Below are positions 23,650 through 36,700 of a stretch of DNA of 64,000 bases, in pieces. Each line of letters starts with the position of its first letter. Position 1 is the stretch's first letter. The notes beneath the pieces are model-generated. The model was not told where the DNA came from, ran no database searches, and saw nothing but the letters and a program-made list of their open reading frames with translations. The position numbers and the translations under genes were made by a program. The DNA is taken from NCBI RefSeq assembly GCF_902459465.1, contig NC_047067.1, forward strand, positions 20,893,680-20,957,679, given 5' to 3'. Source of the stretch: Asterias rubens (Eukaryota; Echinodermata; Asteroidea; Forcipulatida; Asteriidae).

Positions 23650-24190
23650 TATCAAGTTGTAAATCTAAAACTGGTTTGCCACCTATACTGCCAATGATAA
23701 TGTAATTTTTTAAAGTCTGAACATGGTCTGAGTAAAACTGGCGGGTTTTTTATTTTTATTTTTTTAATCGTCTGAAATTTCATCCAGATGTGTAATGAAG
23801 GACGAGGTGCACAGAAAAACCTTGGTCTGAGTCGTAGGCAACTTTTTGAGATATTGTCTAGTTTTCGATGCCCCAAATCAAGATTAAAATTAATATTAAT
23901 TTGGGGCCCTTCCAATTGTTCCAGCAATCTATAATCCGTAGAGCGTCTTTTGCACATAAAGAACTTTCTTTGGTTAAATTTTGTGGCAAATCTGAGAGAA
24001 ATTTCTTTTGAGGGTGAAAAAAACGTCAAGTTATACCCCATGCCGTTTTCTCAAAAATCTGCCGAAAAAAATTGTGTTTTTCAAAATCGCCTGAAAACTT
24101 GGGTTTAGTCGTCGACCTTAGTAACTTTTTGATGTAATTGTTTTTATTGCCTGATTTTCGATATAACAATGTCTCAAATAATTATTGTAT
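23650..24190. repeat. Diverged relative of the 323-bp satellite unit, left arm
   Basis: On the minus strand the frame contains LRFATKFNQRKFFMCKRRS and RLLEQ, matching LRIASKFNQRKFVMCKRQS and RLLEQ in the opposite-strand frame of the satellite units at 28.9-32.3 kb. The DNA is also clearly similar. It is an older copy of the same element, with the partner at 38,240-38,700 in the right arm. Confidence 0.7.
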
Positions 24191-24469
24191 CAAACTCAAT
24201 AAAACCAATTGTACCATCACGGAGAGTACCCACCACGAACACTGGTGGAAATTCAAAGAAGTTATATTCCCGCCGTCATGTTGATCCCAGCTAGCCTACT
24301 AAAGACTCGGCCACCCAACCCCAGTGTACCCCGCTACCCTTTCCACAGCGACCGACAATCCCCAATTCCCATCGAAATGCCAGACCAACTTCCCCTGCGA
24401 ACTAATTTTCTATACCTACATCGTGTGCCTTCGACTCAAATAATTATTTTGTAAGTCCCCTATTATGCC

Positions 24470-27400
24470 TTTGTTTCCTTGTAAACCAATGCGCCATACT
24501 TACAGCGTGTGCCTTCCATCCACTCACCAATTTTTTAAATCACAACCAAAGAGTCCCCTGTCTACCCGTCAGTAAAGCGTATGCCTTCCACTCTCAAATT
24601 ATTTACCAAGTAAAAAGCAAGGATTTCCCTATGCCATTGTACCATGCGTACCATTTCCCCATTAATTAAACTAATTGTCTATCTTTATGCCTACAGCGTG
24701 TGCCTTCAACTCGTCGAATACTTTTTAAGTCCGAACACAAGAGTCCCCTATCTACTACCAATACCCGTCAGTAAAAGCGTATTATATCTTCCACTCGCAA
24801 ATTATTTACCAAGTCCAAAGCAAGGATGTCCCTATGCCATAGTACCATGCGTACCCCTTTTCCCATTTTTAACTATACAGTGTGTAGATTTTAACTCAAA
24901 TATGTTTTAAGTCCGAACCAATGGGTTTCCCATGCCTATGTAACCAGCCCACAACTTGTGCATTTCACTCGAAATTACTAAGTATAAAGCACTGATTTTA
25001 CTATGCCATAGCATCATGTGGAAAGTGTTCCCCTCGCAAATTATATACCAAGTATAAAGTATAATAATATACCAAGTATAAAGCATTGATATTCGCATAC
25101 CATAGTATCCTATGAAAAGTATTCAACTCGCAAATTATACACTAAGTATAAAGCATTGATATTCCCATACCATAGTATCCTATGATGAGTATTCAATTAT
25201 ATACTAAGTATAAAGCACTGAAATCCCATGCCATAGCTTTCTGTGTAAAGTATGAACCGAAGGTTTATCAGGTCTAAAATGCGAATTATCCTGGGGGGGA
25301 CCCAAGTGGGTGTCGTGGGTAGGTGTCGGCCTCCCAAGCAAAGGGTCCCCGGTTCGAACCCCGGTGGTGGCAGCGCGGTTGCCGTCCGAGAAGTCTCGAC
25401 TCACCAGACAGTGGCACACACCGCGCAGTGGCACTCACCGCTAGCACTCGCTTAGAAAAGAAACTTAAAACTTAAAACTTAAAACGAACCTATGCTCTTT
25501 TTTATATAAGTTTAAAAAATAAAATAAAAAAAACATTTTTAAAACGTCTCCAACTTTTCTGAAGCTGGATTCGATCCCGGGACCCTCCGGTCCAGAGACC
25601 AGAGCCCTTCCACTGGGCCACTGCTCCTTCTTACTAATATGCGTTCGAGTTTTATTTTAAACCTTCGTATGACAAACTTTTAATTAAAACGTAGTAAAAG
25701 AACACCCGGGAATCGAACTCCGCACCATTGGGTGTAGAGTCCGGAGCCCTTCCATTGAGCCACGTCTCCTCTTACTTTTATGGCGTTCGAGTTTAATTTT
25801 AAACCTTGGTATGAACAACTATAAATCAAAACGTAGTAAAAGAACACCCGGGAATCGAACTCCGCACCATTGGGTGTAGAGTCCGGAGCCCTTCCATTGA
25901 GCCACGTCTCCTCTTACTTTTATGGCGTTCGAGTTTAATTTTAAACCTTGGTATGAACAACTTTAAATCAAAACGTAGTAAAAGAACACCCGGGAATCGA
26001 ACCCCGTACCATTGGGTGTAGAGCCCGGAGCCCTTCCATTGGGCCACTACTACTCTTTCTTCATATGCGTTCGAGTTTAATGTTATACCATAGAATGAAC
26101 AATTTTTAATCAAAACGTATTATAGCTTATGCCTTCCACTCGCAAATTATTTATTAAGTGTAAAGCAAAGATTTCCCTATGCCATAGGATACCGCGCAAA
26201 CCAATGTTCTCAACAAGTATACTAAAAGAACACAGATCGGGAGTCGAACCCCGTACCATTGGGTGTAGAGCCCGGAGCCCTTCCATTGGGCCACTGCTAC
26301 TCTTTCTTCATATGCGTTCGAGTTTAATGTTATACCATAGAATGAACAATTTTAATCAAAACGTATAATAGCTTATGCCTTCCACTCGCAAATTATTTAT
26401 TAAGTGTAAAGCAAAGATTTCCCTATGCCATAGGATACCGCGCAAACCAATGTTCTCAACAAGTATACTAAAAGAACACAGATCGGGAGTCGAACCCCGT
26501 ACCATTGGGTGTAGAGCCCGGAGCCCTTCCATTGGGCCACTACTACTCTTTCTTCATATGCGTTCGAGTTTAATGTTATACCATAGAATGAACAATTTTT
26601 AATCAAAACGTATTATAGCTTATGCCTTCCACTCGCAAATTATTTATTAAGTGTAAAGCAAGGATTTCCCTATGCCATAGGGTACCGCGCAAACCAATGT
26701 TCTCAAGCATACTAAAAGAACACAGAGCGGGAATCGAACCCCGTACCATTGGGTGTATAGTCCGGAGCCCTTCCATTAGGCCACTACTATTCTTACTTCA
26801 TTTCCGTTCGAGTTTAATGTTATACCCTAGAATGAACAATTTTAAATCAAAACGTATTATTTGCCTCCCACTCGCAAATTATTTACCAAGTGTAAAGCAA
26901 GGATTTCCCTATACCATAGGGAACCGCGCAAACCAACGTTCTCAAGCGTAGAAAAAGAACACAGACCGGGGTTCGAACCCTGTACCATTGGGTGTAGAGC
27001 CCGGAGCCCTTCCATTGGGCCACTACTACTCTTACTTCATTTGCGTTCGAGTTTAATTTTATACCCTAGAGTGAACAACTTTATATCAAAACATATTGTA
27101 ACTTATGCCTTCCACTCGCATTAATTATTGATTAGGGGTTAAGCAAGGATTTCCCTATGCCGTAGGGTACCGCGTAAACCAATGTTCTTCAACGCAGAAA
27201 AAGAACACACACCGGGGTTCGAACCCAGCACCTTTGGCTTCAGAGTCCAGAGCCCTACCACTGTGCCACTGTCCTTCTTCATAACAAAAGGTTCGAGTTT
27301 AAATATAAACCTTAGAATGAATTCAACTTTAAATCAAAACGTAATAGCGGGTGCCTTCCACTCGCGTGTTATTTATTAGGTATAAAGCAAGGATTTCCTA

Positions 27401-27640
27401 TGCTATAGGGTTCCGCTTAAACCAATGTTCTTACGCGTAGAAAAAGACACACGCCGTGGCTCGAACTCAGTACCTTTGCGCTCAGAAACCGGAGCTCTAC
27501 CACTGGGCCACCGCTCTTCTTATGAACAATGGGTTCGAGTTTAATTATAAACCTTAGAGTGGACAACTTTAAATCAAAACGTATATAGCGAGTGCCTTCC
27601 ACTCGCGTGTTTTACAAGGATTTCCCGATGCCATAGTACC
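24470..27640 (-). repeat. Tandem array of about 245-bp units with tRNA-like core, left arm
   Basis: Units share a spacer (CACTCGCAAATTATTTAT, AAGCAAGGATTTCCCTATGC) and, from about 25,560 on, a tRNA-like core on the minus strand: GTGGCCCAATGGAAGGGC (D-arm with GCCC/GGGC pairing) and GGGTTCGATTCCCG (T-arm). I count about nine tRNA-like cores here. Units at 24.5-25.2 kb have the spacer without the core. Anticodon and T-stems are imperfect, so these are SINE-like or tRNA-derived repeats. Frames beginning MPSTRKLF are repeat translations. Confidence 0.85.
25285..25485 (+). mobile_element. tRNA-derived SINE with (AAACTTA)n tail, left arm
   Basis: A tRNA-like head (GTGGGTAGGTGTCGGCCTCC, then CCCCGGTTCGAACCCCGG) is followed by a GC-rich body and a tail of repeated AAAACTT. 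This is the layout of a complete SINE. The right-arm copy is inverted at 36,893-37,090. The 67-codon frame through it is not a gene. Confidence 0.85.
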
Positions 27641-28870
27641 CCAGGTAATGTAAAGATTGGGACTGGGTACAACAGAGTTGATGCATGCACAAACCCGACG
27701 GTGTTTGAGATAAATAAAATGCACGGGACTAAAACGGGTCTATCTAACTGAGAAAATATCAGCGATTGAAAAAGTCTCTAGAAGTCGGGCAAATCGGGCG
27801 AATGGGGGGGGGGGGGGCATATCCAAACAGGGGGCGTAACAATGAGACCAACAAAACCATTTATTATTATATGTAATAAATATTTGATAATCTAAGGAAA
27901 TTGAACTCTAAATAAGACACGGGACGGAGTATTCTTTATGTTTTAGTTCAATATTTGTTTAATGTTTGAGTTTCTACATTTCACATTATGACTGCTCTTT
28001 AAATCAATATAAAAAGAATTCAGACAATAATTGACATACACATTCAAATTTATTTTAAGCAGCAATTTTTTATTTATTTTTATTTATTTAAATAATTAAA
28101 ATCATTAAAATTAAAATTTAAACGTCAAGTGTTTGTGCATCGTAACAGAATTTTGTTTTTCTCCATAAGGCGATCAGATTATACTGACCGAAACGTCAAT
28201 TGAAACCAACGGTTATTTTCAGAACCACCCCATATTTAGAGATGACAGTCATTGCATGGTGTTACCGCAAACCTGTCCATATCGTATTTCCACCATGCAA
28301 AGTTTTAAATCCAGGGTACAACATCAAAGCATTGCCATAGATAGGCTGTAACAATTGTATGCAGTGAATAATTAGATTGGAACAATTTTACGACCTCACC
28401 ACCAATTTCTGGCCGTTTTGTTTTAATCTCCGAATAATCAACGGGAAACAGCAACCTACAGGCCTACTAACTATAACAGAGAATTATATTGAGCAATAAC
28501 ACACCATACCCATTGTGTTGTGCACAGTAGACCAGCATACCAGCTGGTGTAGACCTATAGCTAATAGAAACAAACAAATCACAAACATTGCTTTTACCAT
28601 GGGTTTGAACGACTTTATATTGAATCAGAATAAACGAGTACACATTAGTCTTGCCTGAACAGTTCCCTGAAGATTAAAACTACATCAAAAAGGCTCTAAA
28701 TATCGTCCACGGAGACAGCCAGAGTCAACTGCATGGTTGGAGATCATTTTGAATACATGTGTACGCGGTAAATTACTGGGTACGAAGCATGGGTTATAAG
28801 ACCAACTATAGGGTACCCGACTATTAGTGTTCTTGTCGCAATGTCGCTTACTTGTTGATATAGCAGTGCC
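27640..28870. other. Spacer between the 245-bp array and the satellite, left arm
   Basis: AT-rich sequence with no gene seen. It contains a G-run near 27,806 and is mirrored at about 32,550-33,770 with scattered differences. Confidence 0.55.
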
Positions 28871-31800
28871 TCCAAAAAGAGAGGTTAAAATGAATTTGAG
28901 ACCCATCTCAGTTTTCCAGCAATCTTAAACTTGGAGACTGTCTTTTACACATGACGAACTTCCTTTGGTTAAATTTTGAGGCAATTCGGAGAGAAAATGT
29001 TTCCGAGGCTGAAAAAACGTCAAGCTTACCCCCTTGTCGTTTTTTCGAAAATCGGCCGAAACTTTTGTCTTCCAAATTGCCTGAAATTTCATACCTAGGT
29101 GTATTAGAGGGCAAGAGCAGGAAAATCTTGGTTTTAGTCGTCTACGATGGCTACTTTTTGAGATAATGCCTCATTTCGGATAGTACGACGGTTTAAAAAT
29201 CAAGGTTAAAATGAATATTTGAGACGCATCCTATTGTTCCAGCAACCTGTTACTTGGAGACTGTCTTTTACACATGACGAACTTCCTTTGGTTAAATTTT
29301 GAGGCAATTCGGAGAGATACCCCCTTGTCGTTTTTTCAAAAATCGGCCGAAACTTTTGTCTTCCAAATTGCCTGAAATTTCATACCTAGGTGTATTAGAG
29401 GGCGAGGAGCAGGAAAATCTTGGTTTTAGTCGTCTACGATGGCTACTTTTTGAGATAATGCCTCATTTCGGATAGTACGACGGTTTAAAATCAAGGTTAA
29501 AATAAATATTTGAGACGCATCCTATTGTTCCAGCAACCTGTTACTTGGAGACTGTCTTTTACACATGACGAACTTCCTTTGGTTAAATTTTGAGGCAATT
29601 CGGAGAGAAAATGTTTCCGAGGCTGAAAAAACGTCAAGCTTACCCCCTTGTCGTTTTTTCAAAAATCGGCCGAAACTTTTGTCTTCCAAATTGCCTGAAA
29701 TTTCATACCTAGGTGTATTAGAGGGCGAGGAGCAGGAAAATCTTGGTTTTAGTCGTCTACGATGACTACTTTTTGAGATAATGCCTCATTTCGGATAGTA
29801 CGACGGTTTAAAATCAAGGTTAAAATGAATATTTGAGACCCATCCTATTGTTCCAGCAACCTGTTACTTGGAGACTGTCTTTTACACATGACGAACTTCC
29901 TTTGGTTAAATTTTGAGGCAATTCCGAGAGAAAATGTTTCCGAGGCTGAAAAAACGTCAAGCTTACCCCCTTGTCGTTTTTTCAAAAATCGGCCGAAACT
30001 TTTGTCTTCCAAATTGCCTGAAATTTCATACCTAGGTGTATTAGAGGGCGAGGAGCAGGAAAATCTTGGTTTTAGTCGTCTACGATGGCTACTTTTTGAG
30101 ATAATGCCTCATTTCGGATAGTACGACGGTTTAAAATCAAGGTTAAAATGAATATTTGAGACGCATCCTATTGTTCCAGCAACCTGTTACTTGGAGACTG
30201 TCTTTTACACATGACGAACTTCCTTTGGTTAAATTTTGAGGCAATTCGGAGAGAAAATGTTTCCGAGGCTGAAAAAACGTCAAGCTTACCCCCTTGTCGT
30301 TTTTTCAAAAATCGGCCGAAACTTTTGTCTTCCAAATTGCCTGAAATTTCATACTTAGGTGTATTAGAGGGCGAGGAGCAGGAAAATCTTGGTTTTAGTC
30401 GTCTACGATGGCTACTTTTTGAGATAATGCCTCATTTCGGATAGTACGACGGTTTAAAATCAAGGTTAAAATGAATATTTGAGACCCATCCTATTGTTCC
30501 AGCAACCTGTTACTTGGAGACTGTCTTTTACACATGACGAACTTCCTTTGGTTAAATTTTGAGGCAATTCGGAGAGAAAATGTTTCCGAGGCTGAAAAAA
30601 CGTCAAGCTTACCCCCTTGTCGTTTTTTCAAAAATCGGCCGAAACTTTTGTCTTCCAAATTGCCTGAAATTTCATACTTAAGTGTATTAGAGGGCGAGGA
30701 GCAGGAAAATCTTGGTTTTAGTCGTCTACGATGGCTACTTTTTGAGATAATGCCTCATTTCGGATAGTACGACGGTTTAAAATCAAGGTTAAAATGAATA
30801 TTTGAGACCCATCCTATTGTTCCAGCAACCTGTTACTTGGAGACTGTCTTTTACACATGACGAACTTCCTTTGGTTAAATTTTGAGGCAATTCGGAGAGA
30901 AAATGTTTCCGAGGCTGAAAAAACGTCAAGCTTACCCCCTTGTCGTTTTTTCAAAAATCGGCCGAAACTTTTGTCTTCCAATTTGCCTGAAATTTCATAC
31001 CTAGGTGTATTTTAGTCGTCTACGATGGCTACTTTTTGAGATAATGCCTCATTTCGGATAGTACGACGGTTTTAAATCAAGGTTAAAATGAATATTTGAG
31101 ACGCATCCTATTGTTCCAGCAACCTGTTACTTGGAGACTGTCTTTTACACATGACGAACTTCCTTTGGTTAAATTTTGAGGCAATTCGGAGAGAAAATGT
31201 TTCCGAGGCTGAAAAAACGTCAAGCTTACCCCCTTGTCGTTTTTTCAAAAATCGGCCGAAACTTTTGTCTTCCAAATTGCCTGAAATTTCATACCTAGGT
31301 GTATTAGAGGGTGAGGAGCAGGACAATCTTGGTTTTAGTCGTCTACGATGGCTACTTTTTGAGATAATGCCTCATTTCGGATAGTACGACGGTTTAAAAT
31401 CAAGATTGAAATGAAGATTTGAGACCCATCCTATTGTTCCAGCAATCTGTTACTTGGAGACTGTCTTTTACACATGACGAACTTCCTTTGGTTAAATTTT
31501 GAGGCAATTCGGAGAGAAAATGTTTCCGAGGCTGAAAAAACGTCAAGCTTACCTCCTTGTCGTTTTTTCAAAAATCGGCCGAAACTTTTGTCTTCCAAAT
31601 TGCCTGAAATTTCATACCTAGGTGTAGTAGAGGGCGAGGAGCAGGAAAATCTTGGTTTTAGTCGTCTACGATGGCTACTTTTTGAGATAATGCCTCATTT
31701 CGGATAGTACGACGGTTTAAAATCAAGGTTAAAATGAATATTTGAGACCCATCCTATTGTTCAAGCAATCTGTAACTTGGAGACTGTCTTTTACACATGA

Positions 31801-32318
31801 CGAACTTCCTTTGGTTAAATTTTGAGGCAATTCGGAGAGAAAATGTTTCCGAGGCTGAAAAAACGTCAAGCTTACCCCCTTGTCGTTTTTTCAAAAATCG
31901 GCCGAAACTTTTGTCTTCCAAATTGCCTGAAATTTCATACCTAGATGTATTAGAGGGCGAGGAGCAAGAAAATCTTGGTTTTAGTCGTCTACGATGGCTA
32001 CTTTTTGAGATAATGCCTCATTTCGGATAGTACGACGGTTTAAAATCAAGGTTAAAATGAATATTTGAGACCCATCCTATTGTTCCAGCAACCTGTTACT
32101 TGGAGACTGTCTTTTACACATGACGAACTTCCTTTGGTTAAATTTTGAGGCAATTCGGAGAGAAAATGTTTCCGAGGCTGAAAAAACGTCAAGCTTACCC
32201 CCTTGTCGTTTTTTCAAAAATCGGCCGACACTTTTGTCTTCCAAATTGCCTGAAATTTCATACCTAGGTGTATTAGAGGGCGAGGAGCAGGAAAATCTTG
32301 GTTTTAGTCGTCTACCAA
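28870..32318 (+). repeat. 323-bp satellite array, about eleven head-to-tail copies
   Basis: A landmark ATG (ACACATGACGAACTTCC) recurs at 28,951, 29,274, 29,565, 29,888, 30,211, 30,534, 30,857, 31,151, 31,474, 31,797 and 32,120. The period is 323 bp, with short deletions in the second and seventh copies. Each full copy contains the same 77-codon frame beginning MTNFLWLNFEA. Copies are nearly identical, which indicates recent amplification. In the right arm only one inverted copy exists (32,319-32,520). Confidence 0.96.
32262..32318. other. Loop (symmetry centre) of the giant palindrome
   Basis: The left arm ends in TGAAATTTCAT at 32,261 and the right arm starts with ATGAAATTTCA at 32,319. The 57 bp between belong to the last copy of the 323-bp satellite unit. 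The inversion point therefore lies inside a satellite copy. Confidence 0.92.
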
Positions 32319-33769
32319 ATGAAATTTCAGGCAATTTGGAAGACAAAAGTTTCGGCCGATTTTTGAAAAAACGACAAGGGGGTAAGCTTGACGTTTTTTC
32401 AGCCTCGGAAACATTTTCTCTGCGAATTTCCTCAAAATTTAACCAAAGGAAGTTCGTCATGTGTAAAAGACAGTCTCCAAGTTTAAGATTGCTGGAAAAC
32501 TGGGATGTGTCTCAAATTCATTTTAACCTCTCTTTTTGGAGGCACTGCTATATCAACAAGTAAGCGACATTGCGACAAGAACACTAGTAGTCGGGTACCC
32601 TATAGTTGGTCTTATAACCCATGCTTTGTACCCAGTAATTTACCGCGTACACATGTATTCAAAATGATCTCCAACCATGCAGTTGACTCTGGCTGTCTCC
32701 GTGGACGATATTTAGAGCCTTTTTGATGTAGTTTTAATCTTCAGGGAACTGTTCAGGCAAGACTAATGTGTACTCGTTTATTCTGATTCAATATAAAGTC
32801 GTTCAAACCCATGGTAAAAGCAATGTTTGTGATTTGTTTGTTTCTATTAGCTATAGGTCTACACTACGTTAGCTGGTATGCTGGTCTACTGTGCACAACA
32901 CAATGGGTATGGTGTGTTATTGCTCAATATAATTCTCTGTTATAGTTAGTAGGCCTGTAGGTTGCTGTTTCCCGTTGATTATTCGGAGATTAAAACAAAA
33001 CGGCCAGAAATTGGTGGTGAGGTCGTAAAATTGTTCCAATCTAAATATTCACTGCATACAATTGTTACAGCTATGGCAATGCTTTGATGTTGTACCCTGG
33101 ATTTAAAACTTTGCATGGTGGAAATACGATATGGACAGGTTTGCGGTAACACCATGCAATGACTATCATCTCTAAATATGGGGTGGTTCTGAAAATAACC
33201 GTTGGTTTCAATTGACGTTTCGGTCAGTATAATCTGATCGCCTTATGGAGAAAAACAAAATTCTTTTACGATGCACAAACACTTGACGTTTAAATTTTAA
33301 TTTTAATGATTTTAATTATTTAAAGAAATAAATAAAAAATTGCTGCTTAAAATAAATTTGAATGTGTATGTCAATTATTGTCTGAATTCTTTTTATATTG
33401 ATTTAAAGAGCAGTCATAATGTGAAATGTAGAAACTCAAACATTAAACAAATATTGAATTAAAACATAAAGAATACTCCGTCCCGTGTCTTATTTAGAGT
33501 TCAATTTCCTTAGATTATCAAATATTTATTAAATATAATAATAAATGGTTTTGTTGGTCTCATTGTTACGCCCCCTGTTTGAATATGCCCCCCCCCCATT
33601 CGCCCGATTTGCCCGGCTTCTAGAGACTTTTTCAATCGCTGATATTTTCTCAGTTAGATAGACCCGTTTTAGTCCCGTGCATTTTATTTATCTCAAACAC
33701 CGTCGGATTTGTGCATGCATCAACTCTGTTGTACCCAGTCCCAATCTTTACATTACCTGGGGTACTATG

Positions 33770-36700
33770 GCATCGGGAAGTCCTTGTAAAACACGCGAGT
33801 GGAAGGCACTCGCTATATACGTTTTGATTTAAAGTTGTCCATTCTAAGGTTTATAATTAAACTCGAACCCATTGTTCATAAGAAGAGCGGTGGCCCAGTG
33901 GTAGAGCTCCGGATTCTGAGCGCAAAGGTACTGAGTTCGAGCCACGGCGTGTGTCTTTTTTTACGCGTAAGAACATTGGTTTAAGCGGAACCCTATGGCA
34001 TAGGGAAATCCTTGCTTTATACCTAATAAATAACATGCGAGTGAAAGGCACCCGCTATTACGTTTTGATTTAAAGTTGAATTCATTCTAAGGTTTATATT
34101 TAAACTCGAACCTTTTGTTATGAAGAAGGACAGTGGCACAGTGGTAGGGCTCTGGACTCTGAAGCCAAAGGTGCTGGGTTCAAACCCCGGTGTGTGTTCT
34201 TTTTCTACGTTGAAGAACATTGGTTTACGCGGTACCCTACGGCATTGGGAAATCCTTGCTTAACCCCTAATTAATAATTAATGCAAGTTGAAGGCATATG
34301 TTACAATATGTTTTGATATAAAGTTGTTCACTCTAGGGTATAAAATTAAACTCGAACGCAAATGAAGTAAGAGTAGTAGTGGCCCAATGGAAGGTCTCCG
34401 GCCTCTACACCCAATGGTACAGGGTTCGAACCCCGGTCTGTGTTCTTTTTCTACGCTTGAGAACATTGGTTTGCGTGGTACCCTATGGCATAGGGAAATC
34501 CTTGCTTTACACTTAATAAATAATTTGCGAGTGGAAGGCATAAGCTATAATACGTTTTGATTAAAAATTGTTCATTCTATGGTATAACATTAAACTCGAA
34601 CGCATATGAAGAAAGAGTAGTAGTGGCCCAATGGAAGGGCTCCGGGCTCTACACCCAATGGTACAGGGTTCGATTCCCGATCTGTGTTCTTTTAGTATAC
34701 TTGAGAACATTGGTTTGCGTGGTACCCTATGGCATAGGGAAATCCTTGCTTTACACTTAATAAATAATTAATTTGCGAGTGGAAGGCATAAGCTATAATA
34801 CGTTTTGATTTAAAATTGTTCATTCTAGGGTATAACATTAAACTCGAACGCAAATGAAGAAAGAGTAGTAGTGGCCTAATGGAAGGGCTCCGGGCTCTAC
34901 ACCCAATGGTACGGGGTTCGATTCCCGATCTGTGTTCTTTTAGTATGCTTGAGAACATTGGTTTGCGTGGTACCCTATGGCATAGGGAAATCCTTGCTTT
35001 ACACTTAATAAATAATTAATTTGCGAGTGGAAGGCATAAGCTATAATACGTTTTGATTTAAAATTGTTCATTCTAGGGTATAACATTAAACTCGAACGCA
35101 AATGAAGAAAGAGTAGTAGTGGCCTAATGGAAGGGCTCCGGGCTCTACACCCAATGGTACGGGGTTCGATTCCCGATCTGTGTTCTTTTAGTATGCTTGA
35201 GAACATTGGTTTGCGTGGTACCCTATGGCATAGGGAAATCCTTGCTTTACACTTAATAAATAATTTGCGCGTGGGAGGCAAATAATACGTTTTGATTTAA
35301 AATTGTTCATTCTAGGGTATAACATTAAACTCGAACGGAAATGAAGTAAGAGTAGTAGTGGCCTAATGGAAGGGCTCCGGGCTCTACACCCAATGGTACG
35401 GGGTTCGATTCCCGATCTGTGTTCTTTTAGTATGCTTGAGAACATTGGTTTGCGTGGTACCCTATGGCATAGGGAAATCCTTGCTTTACACTTATTAAAT
35501 AATTTGCGAGTGGAAGGCATAAGCTATAATACGTTTTGATTTAAAATTGTTCATTCTAGGGTATAACATTAAACTCGAACGGAAATGAAGTAAGAGTAGT
35601 AGTGGCCTAATGGAAGGGCTCCGGGCTCTACACCCAATGGTACGGGGTTCGATTCCCGATCTGTGTTCTTTTAGTATGCTTGAGAACATTGGTTTGCGTG
35701 GTACCCTATGGCATAGGGAAATCCTTGCTTTACACTTATTAAATAATTTGCGAGTGGAAGGCATAAGCTATAATACGTTTTGATTTAAAATTGTTCATTC
35801 TAGGGTATAACATTAAACTCGAACGCAAATGAAGAAAGAGTAGTAGTGGCCTAATGGAAGGGCTCCGGACTATACACCCGAGGGTACGGGGTTCGATTCC
35901 CGATCTGTGTTCTTTTAGTATGCTTGAGAACATTGGTTTGCGCGGTACCCTATGGCATAGGGAAATCCTTGCTTTACACTTAATAAATAATTTGCGAGTG
36001 GAAGGCATAAGCTATAATACGTTTTGATTAAAAATTGTTTATTCTATGGTATAACATTAAACTCGAACGCATATGAAGAAAGAGTAGTAGTGGCCCAATG
36101 GAAGGGCTCCGGGCTCTACACCCAATGGTACGGGGTTCGATTCCCGATCTGTGTTCTTTTAGTATACTTGTTGAGAACATTGGTTTGCGCGGTATCCTAC
36201 GGCATATGGAAATCCTTGCTTTACACTTGTAAATAATTTGCGAGTGGAAGGCATAAGCTATAATACGTTTTGATTTAAAGTTGTTCATTCTAAGGTATAA
36301 CATTAAACTCGAACGCAAATGAAGTAAGAGTAGTAGTGGCCCAATGGAAGGGCTTCCGACTCTGCACCCAATGGTACGGGGTTCGATTCCCGGGTGTTCT
36401 TTTACTACGTTTTGATTTAAAGTTGTTCATACCAAGGTTTAAAATTAAACTCGAACGCCATAAAAGTAAGAGGAGACGTGGCTCAATGGAAGGGCTCCGG
36501 ACTCTACACCCAATGGTGCGGAGTTCGATTCCCGGGTGTTCTTTTACTACGTTTTGATTTATAGTTGTTCATACCAAGGTTTAAAATTAAACTCGAACGC
36601 CATAAAAGTAAGAGGAGACGTGGCTCAATGGAAGGGCTCCGGACTCTACACCCAATGGTGCGGAGTTCGATTCCCGGGTGTTCTTTTACTACGTTTTAAT

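Larger units (their letters stand above)
14969..32261. repeat. Left arm of a 31-kb imperfect palindrome
   Basis: The sequence from TCCTGGTTGTGGCTGCTTTA at 14,969 onward recurs as its reverse complement ending at 46,290. Corresponding blocks run the whole way to the centre: 15,697-15,906 with 45,294-45,503; 16,658-16,768 with 44,428-44,538; 18,528 onward with the block ending 42,667; 23,277-23,612 with 38,772-39,107; 24,209-24,454 with 37,929-38,174; 28,685-28,906 with 32,505-32,726. Identity looks high, with scattered substitutions and small indels. The left arm is longer because of satellite copies near the centre, a longer first tRNA-like array and a retroelement insertion. Confidence 0.97.

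Noticed and set aside
28951..32353. Ten near-identical 77-codon frames (MTNFLWLNFEA...) as a tandem gene family
   Set aside because: They are the same frame repeated in satellite units. Near identity follows from recent amplification, there are no splice or promoter signals, and two copies are broken by deletions.
24540..36600. Frames starting MPSTRKLFIKCKARISLCHR as a protein family
   Set aside because: They are translations of the 245-bp tRNA-like repeat, with frames running across repeat borders, and differ between arms with copy number.
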